From: Methylococcus mesophilus
GTDB taxonomy: Bacteria > Pseudomonadota > Gammaproteobacteria > Methylococcales > Methylococcaceae
Direction: 5' to 3'
DNA: 64,000 nucleotides
Assembly (NCBI RefSeq): GCF_026247885.1
Contig: NZ_CP110921.1
Location: 3,033,001-3,097,000, forward strand
Both the position numbers and the translations under genes were made by a program. Of this stretch, positions 1-8,402 are shown piece by piece. Positions within the stretch are counted from its first letter, which is position 1. Each line of letters begins with the position of its first letter. Under the pieces are notes generated by a model that saw only the letters and a list, made by a program, of their open reading frames with translations, searched no databases and was not told where the DNA came from.

Positions 1-26
1 GTTCAATTTTAGGGTGACTGTCAGAC

Positions 27-1088
27 ATGTGGGGCTTCGGAAGGAAGAAACCGCTCCTGCTGGGGATCGACATCAGCGCGGCGGCGGTCAAACTGCTCGA
101 GTTGAGCAGAAAAGACGGCGGCTACCAGGTGGAAAGCTACGGCGTCGTGCCGTTGCCCCGGAACACGGTGGTCGACAATACGATCGCCGAGCCGGACAAC
201 GTGTCGGCGGCGGTTCGGGCCGTGGTCAAACAGTCGGGGACCCCGCTCAGGCACGCGGTGGTCGCGGTGCCCGGCTCCGTAGTCATCACCAAGCACCTTA
301 CCCTGCCCGCCAACCTGGAGGGCGACGAACTCGAGGCGCAGATCGAGCTGGAGGCGGACCAGTACATCCCTCATGCGAGGGAGGAGGTCAGCCTGGATTT
401 CGAGGTGCTGGGAAAGAGCCTGAAGAATCCCGATCTGATGGACGTGCTGCTGGTGGCTACGCGCCGGGAAAACGTGGAAGACCGGGTTTCGGTACTGGAA
501 AATGCGGGCCTCGGTGTCGAGATCGTCGACGTGGAGTCCTATGCCATCGAGCGCGCCTTCAAGCTGGTCAGGGACCAGCTTCCGCCGTCCATGCGCGACC
601 GCGCGATAGCCGTGGCCGATGTGGGCGCCGTGGCCACCACGCTCAACGTCATTCACGGCGGTTCCATCATCTACACCCGCGAACAGGGTTTCGGCGGCAT
701 GCAGTTGACCGACGAGATTCAGCGCCGTTACGGCCTGACCTACGAGGAGGCCGGTCTGGCGAAGAAGGAAGGGAGCCTTCCCGGCAACTATGCCGAGGAA
801 GTGCTGGAGCCGTTCAAGCATGCCCTCGTGCAGCAGATCAGCCGCTCGTTTCAGTTTTATCTGTCGTCCACGGCGCAGTGCGGCTTCGATGCGGTGGTGC
901 TGGCCGGAGGCTGTGCCATGATTCAGGAAATCGACCGTTATGTAGAGGCGGCGTTGCAGGTTCCAACCGTCGTTGCAAATCCCTTCCGTAACATGAGTTT
1001 TTCAGGGAGGGCGCGGCAGGAGCGCCTGAATTACGATTCCTCGGCCTTGATGCTGGCGTGCGGTCTGGCGTTGCGGAGCTTCGACTGA
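27..1088 (+). CDS. pilM: Type IV pilus inner-membrane platform protein PilM
   Basis: Cytoplasmic actin-like ATPase-fold protein that binds the PilN tail and links the pilus motor to the PilNOP alignment complex. The 353-residue length is normal for PilM. The N-terminus has the family pattern with GIDISAAAVKLLEL near residues 13-26, the first phosphate-binding loop of the actin fold, and the C-terminal half has a second glycine-rich loop (VLAGGCAMIQEI). It is the first gene of pilMNOPQ and overlaps pilN by one base (TGATG). The operon promoter would lie at or before the window edge. Identification rests on both sequence and operon order. Confidence 0.96.
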   Translation: MWGFGRKKPLLLGIDISAAAVKLLELSRKDGGYQVESYGVVPLPRNTVVDNTIAEPDNVSAAVRAVVKQSGTPLRHAVVAVPGSVVITKHLTLPANLEGDELEAQIELEADQYIPHAREEVSLDFEVLGKSLKNPDLMDVLLVATRRENVEDRVSVLENAGLGVEIVDVESYAIERAFKLVRDQLPPSMRDRAIAVADVGAVATTLNVIHGGSIIYTREQGFGGMQLTDEIQRRYGLTYEEAGLAKKEGSLPGNYAEEVLEPFKHALVQQISRSFQFYLSSTAQCGFDAVVLAGGCAMIQEIDRYVEAALQVPTVVANPFRNMSFSGRARQERLNYDSSALMLACGLALRSFD

Positions 1089-1693
1089 TGGCGCGTATCA
1101 ACCTTCTGCCCTGGCGTGCTGCTCTCAGGCGCGAACGGCAAAAGGCGTTCGCCATCTGGACCGGGCTCGGTCTTGCCCTGACCGCGGCGATGCTGCTGCT
1201 GGTCCGAACGCAGATCGGCGCCGCCATCGACAGCCAGAGCCGGCGGAACCAGTATCTCGAAGGGGAAATCGGCGCGCTGGAGCGCCAGATCGCCGAAATC
1301 CGGGACTTGGAAACCAAGAAGAGCCGGCTCGTGGCCAAGATGGAAATCATCCAGCAATTGCAGTTGAGCCGGCCGGAAGAAGTGCATCTGTTCGACGAAA
1401 TCGCGCGGACGGTGCCGGAGGGGGTCCGCCTGCAGGATCTGACCCAGGAGGACCGCGCCGTTACGGTCAACGGCATGGCACAGTCCAACGCCCGGGTTTC
1501 CGCCTATATGCGCAACCTGGAAGGATCGGAGTGGCTGTACGAGCCGGTTCTGGAGGTCATTGAAAACAAGCAGGACGGACAGGCGAGGGGTAAGGAAAGG
1601 GACAGGGGCAGCCGGTTCACCCTGCGGATGAAACAGGGCCCCAAGACCCGGACTGGCGAAGACTCTCTGCCGGCGGACAATAAGGCGCCGTGA
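1088..1693 (+). CDS. pilN: Type IV pilus assembly protein PilN
   Basis: Bitopic inner-membrane protein of the pilus alignment subcomplex. The short cytoplasmic tail begins MARINLLPWR, the conserved INLLPWR motif that docks in PilM. One membrane helix follows at about residues 25-45, then a coiled-coil periplasmic stretch and a small ferredoxin-like domain. I start at ATG 1088, which overlaps the pilM stop, because the INLLPWR motif must sit at the very N-terminus. The product is 201 residues. The end overlaps pilO by four bases (GTGA). Confidence 0.95.
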   Translation: MARINLLPWRAALRRERQKAFAIWTGLGLALTAAMLLLVRTQIGAAIDSQSRRNQYLEGEIGALERQIAEIRDLETKKSRLVAKMEIIQQLQLSRPEEVHLFDEIARTVPEGVRLQDLTQEDRAVTVNGMAQSNARVSAYMRNLEGSEWLYEPVLEVIENKQDGQARGKERDRGSRFTLRMKQGPKTRTGEDSLPADNKAP

Positions 1694-2331
1694 ATCTCGC
1701 GAAGATCAATTGGGACCTCGAGTATGCCGGGTCCTGGCCGACACCGGTCAAGCTTGCCGTCATCGCTATGCTGAGCACTGTGCTTGCCGGCGTCTGGTAT
1801 TACCTCGACACCAGCGCCCAGTTGGCCGAACTGGATGCTCAGCAGCACCGGGAGCAGGAACTCAAGGAGACTTTCGAGATCAAGCAGAAAAAGGCGGTCA
1901 ATCTCGAAGAATACAAGCTGCAGCTTTCGGACATCGAGAAGACGTTCGGCGATCTCCTGCGGCAGCTTCCCGACCGCACCCAGGTACCCGATCTGCTGGT
2001 GGACGTGTCCCAGACCGGACTGGCGAGCGGCCTCGAATTTGAACTGTTCAAGCCCGATGGGGAGGTTTCGAAGGATTTCTACGCCGAACTCCCCATCGAG
2101 ATCCGGGTGGTCGGGACCTACATGGAGTTCGGCGCTTTCGTCAGTGGCTTGGCCTCGCTTCCCCGCATCGTCACCGTCCATAACGTGAAGATCGCTTCGC
2201 GTTCCGCCGACGGCGGCGGCCCCAAGCCCGGGGATGCCGAATTGGTCATGACCGCGCTGGTGAAGACCTATCGCTATCTCGACGACGGCGCCGTACCGCC
2301 CTCGTCGGCGGCCGAACGCAGGCGGCGTTGA
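1690..2331 (+). CDS. pilO: Type IV pilus assembly protein PilO
   Basis: Partner of PilN in the periplasmic heterodimer that spaces the inner-membrane platform from the secretin. 213 residues, with a GTG start inside the pilN stop. A single membrane helix at about residues 20-40 is followed by a charged coiled coil (QQHREQELKETFEIKQKKAV) and a C-terminal ferredoxin-like domain containing FKPDGEV and the family pattern LPIEIRVVGTY. The stop overlaps the pilP start (TGATG), so translation is probably coupled. Confidence 0.94.
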   Translation: MNLAKINWDLEYAGSWPTPVKLAVIAMLSTVLAGVWYYLDTSAQLAELDAQQHREQELKETFEIKQKKAVNLEEYKLQLSDIEKTFGDLLRQLPDRTQVPDLLVDVSQTGLASGLEFELFKPDGEVSKDFYAELPIEIRVVGTYMEFGAFVSGLASLPRIVTVHNVKIASRSADGGGPKPGDAELVMTALVKTYRYLDDGAVPPSSAAERRRR

Positions 2332-2882
2332 TGGCGGGTTCGGCCGTCCCGATGAAGAGCGTCGCGGCGCTGGCGGTGCTGGGCTTCTTGTCCGGCTGCG
2401 CCGAGGACGAATTGGCCGACCTCAGGAGCTATGTGGCCGAAATCAAAGCGCGCCAGAAAGTCAACGTCGAGCCATTGCCGGAAATCAAGACAGTGTCGCC
2501 GTTCCTGTTCAATCCGGCTGATCTTCACGACCCATTCAAGCCCATTGACAAGCCCGACGAAGCCGAGGCCGCGGCTGCGGACAACGGCATTCGTCCCGAT
2601 CTGTCCCGCCGCAAGGAGCAGCTCGAGAGCTATGAACTGGACACCTTGAAAATGGTCGGGACGGTCCGGATGTCCGGGAATCTGTGGGCGCTGGTGCGCG
2701 CCGCCGATGGCACGATACACCGGGTTCGGACCGGCAATCACATGGGCAGGAATTTCGGCAGGGTTACACGGATCAGCGAAAGCGGGGTGGAGCTGGTCGA
2801 AATCGTTCCGGATGCACAGGGCGGATGGTTGGAGCGTGCCGCTACGATGACGCTGATCGAGGCGGGGGGTGAAAAAAAGTGA
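2331..2882 (+). CDS. pilP: Type IV pilus assembly lipoprotein PilP
   Basis: Inner-membrane lipoprotein that connects PilNO to the secretin PilQ. The signal peptide ends in a lipobox (LSGC, cysteine near residue 23 from ATG 2331), then comes a disordered linker with PFKPIDKPDE and a C-terminal beta-sandwich (LKMVGTVRMSGNLWALVRA) typical of PilP. The start at 2331 overlaps the pilO stop; a TTG one codon upstream is the only alternative. The length of 183 residues fits the family. Confidence 0.94.
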   Translation: MAGSAVPMKSVAALAVLGFLSGCAEDELADLRSYVAEIKARQKVNVEPLPEIKTVSPFLFNPADLHDPFKPIDKPDEAEAAAADNGIRPDLSRRKEQLESYELDTLKMVGTVRMSGNLWALVRAADGTIHRVRTGNHMGRNFGRVTRISESGVELVEIVPDAQGGWLERAATMTLIEAGGEKK

Positions 2883-5055
2883 AGAGGGTCGCGTGAGACG
2901 GTTTGTCATTCGAGAGTTGGCGGGGGAGCGAATTCCGCTGTGCTGGATCACGGGCCTCTTCGCCCTGTGTTGGGGCTGGGCGGCGTTGGCGGCGGGGCCT
3001 GCTTTGCAAGCCGTCGATTTCACGGCACTGCCCGGCGAAAATTTTCAGCTTCGCCTCAGTTTCGACGGCCCGGTGCCGGAGCCTCAGTCCTTCACCACGG
3101 AACACCCTGCCCGGATCGCGCTGGATCTGGCCGGTGTCCGAAGCAGCCTGGACAAGAAGCCGATCCCGGTGCATCAGGCCGGTGTCGAAACGGTCCAGGC
3201 GATTGCGGCCGGTGGCAGGACGCGGGTGATCATGAATCTGGCCTCCGCGGTTCCATACACCACCCGTGTCGCGGGGCGATACCTGTATGTGACCCTGCAG
3301 AGCGGGAAGGTCGGGAGCGTGGCCGGCAATTCCGTGTCGGCGCCTATCGTGGTGACCGAACGGCCGGTGGTCTCGGGGTCGCAGGTCGAGAGCGTCGACT
3401 TCCGGCGCGGCGAGAAGGGGGAGGGAAGGTTGCTGGTCACGCTGAGCGATCCGAATTCCCTCGTGAGCCTCCGTGAAGAAGGGCGCAGCGTCGTCGCCGA
3501 CCTTCCCGGTACCAGCCTGCCGGGCCGGCTGGCGCGCAGGCTCGAAGTGCTCGATTTCGCCACGCCGGTGAAATGGATCGAGGCGATGCCGGTCGGCCGG
3601 GGCACGAGGCTGCTGATCACCCCGGTTTCGGACGAATACGATTACTCGTCTTACCAGTCCGGCAAACTGCTCACCGTGGAACTGCGCCCCTTGAGCCGTG
3701 CGGAAAAGGAGGAGGCCAAGAAGCGGCGGCGGGTCTTTACCGGGGATCGCCTTTCCCTGAATTTTCAGGACATTCCGGTGCGGAATGTCCTGCAGATTTT
3801 GGCGGACTTCACCAATCTGAACATCGTGGCTTCCGATTCCGTCGAGGGAAACGTCACCTTGAGACTCAATGAGGTTCCCTGGGACGAGGCGCTGGATCTG
3901 GTGCTCAAGGCCAAGGGCCTGGGCAAGCGGCAGGAAGCGAACAGCAACATCATCCGCGTGGCTCCGATGGCCGAGATCAGCCGGCTCGAGCGCGACGAGC
4001 TGGAAGCGATGAAAGTCGTGGAGGATCTGGAGCCGCTGCGTACCGAAATCATCCAGATCAACTACACCAAGGCCGACGACATCAAGAAGGTCATCATGGG
4101 CACGACCGAAAAGGCGGAAAAAGCCATCACGCGACCGGAGGCGCTGACCGGCGGGCCGGGTGTGACTTCCACCGAAGCCTACGACGTCACCCAGTCGATC
4201 CTCTCCAGTCGCGGCAACGTGACCACCGATCCTCGTACCAACCAGCTCATCGTCCAGGATACACCGCGGAATCTCGAACGTATCCGGGACCTGGTGCGGC
4301 AGCTCGACAAACCGGTCCGGCAGGTGATGATCGAGTCGCGGGTGGTGATCGCCAACGTGGATTTTCTGCGCGAACTGGGCGCCAAGCTGGATTTCCGCCC
4401 TAAGGACTGGACGAACAGTGCGCTGCCGCCCACCGGCAGCATGACGGACCTGGGGGTCGATCTGGCGCGGCTGACCACGCTCTCGCCTTACGGCACGGCG
4501 CAGTACGTGGTTTCCATGGGCGACTACCTGCTGGATCTCGAACTGTCGGCGGCCCAGAAGGAGGGCCGCGGAGAGATCGTCGCCAATCCGCGGGTGCTCA
4601 CGGCCGACCAGTCCAAGGCCAAGATCATGCAGGGCGTGGAGCTGCCCTACCAGATCACTCAGCAGGGCACCGGCGGCGGCACGCCGGTGCAGAACGTAGC
4701 GTTCAAGCCCGCCGTGCTGGAGCTCGACGTGACGCCGCACATCACGCCGGACGATCACATTCTGATGGACCTCATGATCAAGAAGGACGACAAGGGCGAA
4801 CTCACGCCCAGCGGCAATTTCGCGATCGACAAGCGCGAAATCGATACCGTGGCGCAGGTGGCCAACGGCGAAACGGTGGTTCTGGGCGGCGTATATGAAG
4901 GCACGCGGCGGAACAACACCGACAAGGTTCCGTTTTTCGGCGATCTTCCCGGGATCGGCTTCATGTTCCGGCGCAATGCGGTCGAGGACAAGAAAAAGGA
5001 ACTCCTCATCTTCATCACGCCGAAGATCGTCAAGCAGACGACGATGAATCCTTGA
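2869..5055 (+). CDS. pilQ: Type IV pilus secretin PilQ
   Basis: Outer-membrane secretin through which the pilus fibre passes. Two N-terminal AMIN-type beta domains (about residues 45-250, possibly binding peptidoglycan) are followed by a secretin N0/N1 region (LNFQDIPVRNVLQILADF near 300) and the secretin core. The core has the LIVQDTPRNLERI and NPRVLTADQSKAKI regions and ends with the pattern PFFGDLPGIGFMFR near the C-terminus. 728 residues is usual. The start is a GTG overlapping pilP; GTG 2893 is also possible and puts the signal peptide closer to the N-terminus. Last gene of the pil operon, followed by 63 bases before aroK. Confidence 0.95.
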   Translation: MKKSEEGRVRRFVIRELAGERIPLCWITGLFALCWGWAALAAGPALQAVDFTALPGENFQLRLSFDGPVPEPQSFTTEHPARIALDLAGVRSSLDKKPIPVHQAGVETVQAIAAGGRTRVIMNLASAVPYTTRVAGRYLYVTLQSGKVGSVAGNSVSAPIVVTERPVVSGSQVESVDFRRGEKGEGRLLVTLSDPNSLVSLREEGRSVVADLPGTSLPGRLARRLEVLDFATPVKWIEAMPVGRGTRLLITPVSDEYDYSSYQSGKLLTVELRPLSRAEKEEAKKRRRVFTGDRLSLNFQDIPVRNVLQILADFTNLNIVASDSVEGNVTLRLNEVPWDEALDLVLKAKGLGKRQEANSNIIRVAPMAEISRLERDELEAMKVVEDLEPLRTEIIQINYTKADDIKKVIMGTTEKAEKAITRPEALTGGPGVTSTEAYDVTQSILSSRGNVTTDPRTNQLIVQDTPRNLERIRDLVRQLDKPVRQVMIESRVVIANVDFLRELGAKLDFRPKDWTNSALPPTGSMTDLGVDLARLTTLSPYGTAQYVVSMGDYLLDLELSAAQKEGRGEIVANPRVLTADQSKAKIMQGVELPYQITQQGTGGGTPVQNVAFKPAVLELDVTPHITPDDHILMDLMIKKDDKGELTPSGNFAIDKREIDTVAQVANGETVVLGGVYEGTRRNNTDKVPFFGDLPGIGFMFRRNAVEDKKKELLIFITPKIVKQTTMNP

Positions 5056-5118
5056 GGCCGCCGGGGATGCCGTCTTGCCGCGTGTTATCATTTCCTGCTT
5101 GATTTAGGGCGGGAAACG

Positions 5119-5658
5119 ATGAGGAACCGTCGAAACATCTTCCTGATAGGCCCGATGGGTGCGGGCAAGACCACCGTGGGCCGCCTGCTTGCCAGGGCAC
5201 TGGGGATGGAGTTCTGGGACAGCGACAAGGAAATCGAACGCCGGACCGGCGTCACGGTGCCGATGATTTTCGAATACGAGGGCGAGGCCGGATTCCGGCG
5301 CCGCGAATCGGAAGTCATCGCCGACCTGACGGGCAAGGAAGGGATCGTGCTGGCCACCGGCGGCGGTTCGGTGCTGATTCCGGAAAACCAGGAATATCTG
5401 GCGGCACGGGGGCTGGTAATTTACTTGCAGTGTTCTGTCCAGAAGCAGTTGGAGCGGACGCACAAGGACATCAACCGGCCCTTGCTGCAGACGGAGAATC
5501 CCAGGCAAAGGCTGGAAGAGCTGCTGCGGGGGCGGGATCCCATCTACCGCGAGCTCGCCGACTACGTCGTCGATACCGGCCAGCATTCGAGCCGCAGTGC
5601 CGTCCGCCGCATCATCAACGCCTACGAGAAATCCGGAACCAGACTGCGGACGGAATGA
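5119..5658 (+). CDS. aroK: Shikimate kinase
   Basis: Phosphorylates shikimate with ATP in the cytoplasmic pathway to chorismate and aromatic amino acids. The Walker A loop GPMGAGKTT lies at residues 11-19. The shikimate-binding aspartate is in DSDKEI, the arginines in FRRRES, and the ATGGG loop precedes the lid. 179 residues is standard. aroKB directly behind pilQ is the common gammaproteobacterial order. The stop overlaps the aroB start (ATGA). Confidence 0.97.
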   Translation: MRNRRNIFLIGPMGAGKTTVGRLLARALGMEFWDSDKEIERRTGVTVPMIFEYEGEAGFRRRESEVIADLTGKEGIVLATGGGSVLIPENQEYLAARGLVIYLQCSVQKQLERTHKDINRPLLQTENPRQRLEELLRGRDPIYRELADYVVDTGQHSSRSAVRRIINAYEKSGTRLRTE

Positions 5659-6734
5659 AAACCTTACACGTCGAACTGGGAGAGCGCAGCTACCCCGTTT
5701 ACATCGGGCGCGGCCTGCTGGGCCGCGCGGACCTGATACAGCCGCACCTGCCGGGCAAGCAGGTCATGGTCGTGACCAACGAAGTGGTGGCGCCGCTGTA
5801 CCTCGACCGCATGCTTGCATCCCTGGCCGGCAAGGACACGGGCAGTGTCGTGCTTCCCGACGGCGAGGCCTACAAGACCATGGACTCGGCGATGGCCGTG
5901 TTCGATGCCTTGCTGGCCCGGCGCTTCGGCCGCAACGCCGGCATCGTGGCGCTGGGCGGCGGGGTGATCGGCGATCTGGCCGGTTTCGCGGCAGCCTGCT
6001 ATCAGCGCGGCGTGCCATTCATCCAGGTGCCCACCACCCTGCTGTCCCAGGTCGATTCCTCGGTGGGCGGCAAGACCGCGGTCAACCATCCGCGCGGCAA
6101 GAACATGATCGGCGCCTTCTACCAGCCGCGCTGCGTCCTGGCCGATACCGACACGCTGAACACCCTGCCCGACCGCGAGCTGAGCGCGGGTCTGGCCGAG
6201 GTCATCAAGTACGGCTTCATTCGCGACCCGGAATTCCTGGCCTGGCTCGAAGAGAACGTCGAGCGCTTGCTGCAGCGCGATCCCGAAGCGCTCGCCTATG
6301 CCATCGAGCATTCTTGCATCAACAAGGCGCAAGTCGTGGCGGAAGACGAGACCGAAACCGGTGTGCGGGCGACGCTGAACCTGGGCCACAGCTTCGGCCA
6401 CGCCGTCGAAACCGGCATGGGTTACGGCGTCTATCTGCACGGCGAGGCGGTGGCCATCGGCATGTGCCAGGCGGCCGACCTGTCTCGCCGCCTGGGCTGG
6501 ATCGGCGACGGCGAAGCGGCGAGGGTAGTCCGCCTGTTGGAGCGGGCAGGGTTGCCGGTCGTTCCCCCGCGCGAGCTGGATGCGGATGCCTTCCTCGAGC
6601 ACATGGCGGTCGACAAGAAAAACGTCGACGGCGGCCTGCGCCTGATTCTGCTCAAGACTCTGGGCGAGGCGACGCTGCCGGTGGCGGTGGATGCCGGACC
6701 GCTGCGCGCCACTCTGGAAAGCTACGGCCGTTGA
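5655..6734 (+). CDS. aroB: 3-dehydroquinate synthase
   Basis: NAD- and metal-dependent cyclisation of DAHP to 3-dehydroquinate, the second step of the shikimate pathway. The ATG at 5655 overlaps the aroK stop and gives 359 residues, the usual size. Visible motifs are the dinucleotide loop [11 protein letters not shown], the substrate loop [18 protein letters not shown], and the metal-binding histidines in [12 protein letters not shown] and [11 protein letters not shown]. An open frame extends upstream through aroK but is only shadow. Confidence 0.97.
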   Translation: MKTLHVELGERSYPVYIGRGLLGRADLIQPHLPGKQVMVVTNEVVAPLYLDRMLASLAGKDTGSVVLPDGEAYKTMDSAMAVFDALLARRFGRNAGIVALGGGVIGDLAGFAAACYQRGVPFIQVPTTLLSQVDSSVGGKTAVNHPRGKNMIGAFYQPRCVLADTDTLNTLPDRELSAGLAEVIKYGFIRDPEFLAWLEENVERLLQRDPEALAYAIEHSCINKAQVVAEDETETGVRATLNLGHSFGHAVETGMGYGVYLHGEAVAIGMCQAADLSRRLGWIGDGEAARVVRLLERAGLPVVPPRELDADAFLEHMAVDKKNVDGGLRLILLKTLGEATLPVAVDAGPLRATLESYGR

Positions 6735-6760
6735 GGCCTCGAACCGACAAAGGACACGCC

Positions 6761-7813
6761 ATGACTCATTGTTTCATTCGCGCCCTGCTGCGCCAGCCGG
6801 TCGACAGGACCCCGGTCTGGATGATGCGCCAAGCGGGCCGCTACCTGCCGGAATACCGCAAAGTGCGGGAACAGGCTGGCAGCTTCATGAACCTGTGCAC
6901 CACGCCCGACTTGGCGTGCGAGGTGACCTTGCAGCCGCTGGATCGCTACCGGCTGGATGCGGCGATCCTGTTCTCCGACATTCTGACCATCCCCGATGCC
7001 ATGGGGCTGGGGCTGGAATTCGTCGAGGGCGAGGGGCCGAGGTTCCGCAACCCGATCCAGGGGGCTGCGGACATCCACCGGCTGGGCGTGCCGGATCCGG
7101 AAGCGGAGCTGGCCTATGTGCCGGCCGCGGTGCGGCTGATCAAGCAGCGCCTGGGCGACAGAGCGCCGTTGATCGGTTTCTCGGGCAGCCCCTGGACCCT
7201 GGCGACCTACATGGTGGAGGGCGGCAGCAGCCGGGAGTTCCGCAAGGTCAAATGCCTCATGTACGAGGAGCCGGCCTTGATGCATGAATTGCTGAGCAAG
7301 CTCGCCGATGCGGTCGCCCTGTACCTGAATGCCCAGATCGCCGCCGGGGTCGATGCGGTGATGGTGTTCGACACCTGGGGCGGCAATCTGGATACGGAGC
7401 ACTATCTGGAGTTTTCGCTGCGCTACGCCGAGCGCGTGCGCCAGCAGCTTCGGCTGACGGAGCGGGGCCGTATCCCCGCGATCTTCTTCACCAAGGGCGG
7501 CGGGCAATGGCTGGAGGCGATGGCGGACGCCGGCTATGACGCGCTCGGTCTGGACTGGACCACGGACATCGGGTCGGCGCGGCAGCGGGTCGGCGATCGT
7601 GTGGCTTTGCAGGGCAACCTCGATCCGGTGGCGCTCTACGCCAAGCCCGAAGTCATCCGCGGGGAAGTCCGGAAGATCCTGGAGCGTTACGGTACCGGCA
7701 GCGGCCATGTGTTCAATCTCGGCCACGGGGTCACGCCGGACATCAAGCCCGACCACGTCGGCGCGATGATCGAGGCGGTGCACGAATTCAGCCCGGCGTT
7801 CCACCGGACTTGA
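6761..7813 (+). CDS. hemE: Uroporphyrinogen decarboxylase
   Basis: Removes four carboxyl groups from uroporphyrinogen III to give coproporphyrinogen III in haem synthesis, a sensible need in a cytochrome-rich cell. The N-terminal signature [18 protein letters not shown] and the catalytic aspartate region [14 protein letters not shown] are clear, and the C-terminal [10 protein letters not shown] pattern is present. I use ATG 6761 ([18 protein letters not shown]), preceded by AAAGGA, for 350 residues. It lies 26 bases after aroB and may be co-transcribed. Confidence 0.97.
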   Translation: MTHCFIRALLRQPVDRTPVWMMRQAGRYLPEYRKVREQAGSFMNLCTTPDLACEVTLQPLDRYRLDAAILFSDILTIPDAMGLGLEFVEGEGPRFRNPIQGAADIHRLGVPDPEAELAYVPAAVRLIKQRLGDRAPLIGFSGSPWTLATYMVEGGSSREFRKVKCLMYEEPALMHELLSKLADAVALYLNAQIAAGVDAVMVFDTWGGNLDTEHYLEFSLRYAERVRQQLRLTERGRIPAIFFTKGGGQWLEAMADAGYDALGLDWTTDIGSARQRVGDRVALQGNLDPVALYAKPEVIRGEVRKILERYGTGSGHVFNLGHGVTPDIKPDHVGAMIEAVHEFSPAFHRT

Positions 7814-7817
7814 TCCC

Positions 7818-8366
7818 GTGCCGGAGTCGAATCCCTGGCGCCTCCTGAGTCGGCGGGAGATCTACGACAATCCCTGGATTCACCTCGACGAGGACCAAGT
7901 CGTCAATCCCGGCGGCGGCATCAGCCTGTACGGCCGCATCCACTTCAAGAACCAGGCGATCGGTATCATCCCCCTCGACGGCCAGGGTAATACCTGGCTG
8001 GTCGGCCAGTACCGCTATGTGCCCGATGCCTGGTCCTGGGAGATACCGATGGGCGGTTCGCCCGCAGGCGAATCCATATTGGAATCGGCTCGGCGCGAGC
8101 TGAAGGAGGAAACCGGCCTTTCCGCCGCCTCCTGGCGGCTCCTCATGCGGCTCCACACCTCGAATTCCGTCACCGACGAGGAGGGCTTCGTGTTCGTCGC
8201 GGAGGACCTGGAAGAAGGCGAGCCGGAGTTCGAGGAGACCGAAGACCTGCGTATCTGGAAGCTCCCGCTGGCCGATGCTGTCAACATGGTCATGTCCGGG
8301 GAAATCACCGATGCCATCAGTGCGGCGGGATTGCTGAGATTGGCGCTGGATTCCAGCCGGACTTGA
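7818..8366 (+). CDS. NUDIX hydrolase, ADP-ribose pyrophosphatase-like
   Basis: Cleaves a nucleoside diphosphate linked to another moiety; the sequence is most like the ADP-sugar pyrophosphatase group. The full NUDIX box lies near residues 77-99: GGSPAGE, then seven residues, then RELKEETGL. Its glutamates bind the metal. The GTG start sits four bases after the hemE stop, so it is probably translated from the hemE transcript. 182 residues. The exact substrate cannot be read from sequence. Confidence 0.88.
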   Translation: MPESNPWRLLSRREIYDNPWIHLDEDQVVNPGGGISLYGRIHFKNQAIGIIPLDGQGNTWLVGQYRYVPDAWSWEIPMGGSPAGESILESARRELKEETGLSAASWRLLMRLHTSNSVTDEEGFVFVAEDLEEGEPEFEETEDLRIWKLPLADAVNMVMSGEITDAISAAGLLRLALDSSRT

Positions 8367-8395
8367 AAGCCTCGCGGCGGTCGCCGCGAGGCTTT
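8366..8395. terminator. Bidirectional terminator between convergent genes
   Basis: A perfect inverted repeat, AAGCCTCGCGGCG and its complement around a two-base loop, starts at the stop codon of the NUDIX gene and ends eight bases before the stop of the convergent oxidoreductase gene. A-rich and T-rich flanks allow it to work on both strands. Confidence 0.8.
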
Positions 8396-8402
8396 CCATG
8401 AC

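Noticed and set aside
2842-5091. 749-residue open frame on the minus strand
   Set aside because: Antisense of pilQ; no domain resemblance.
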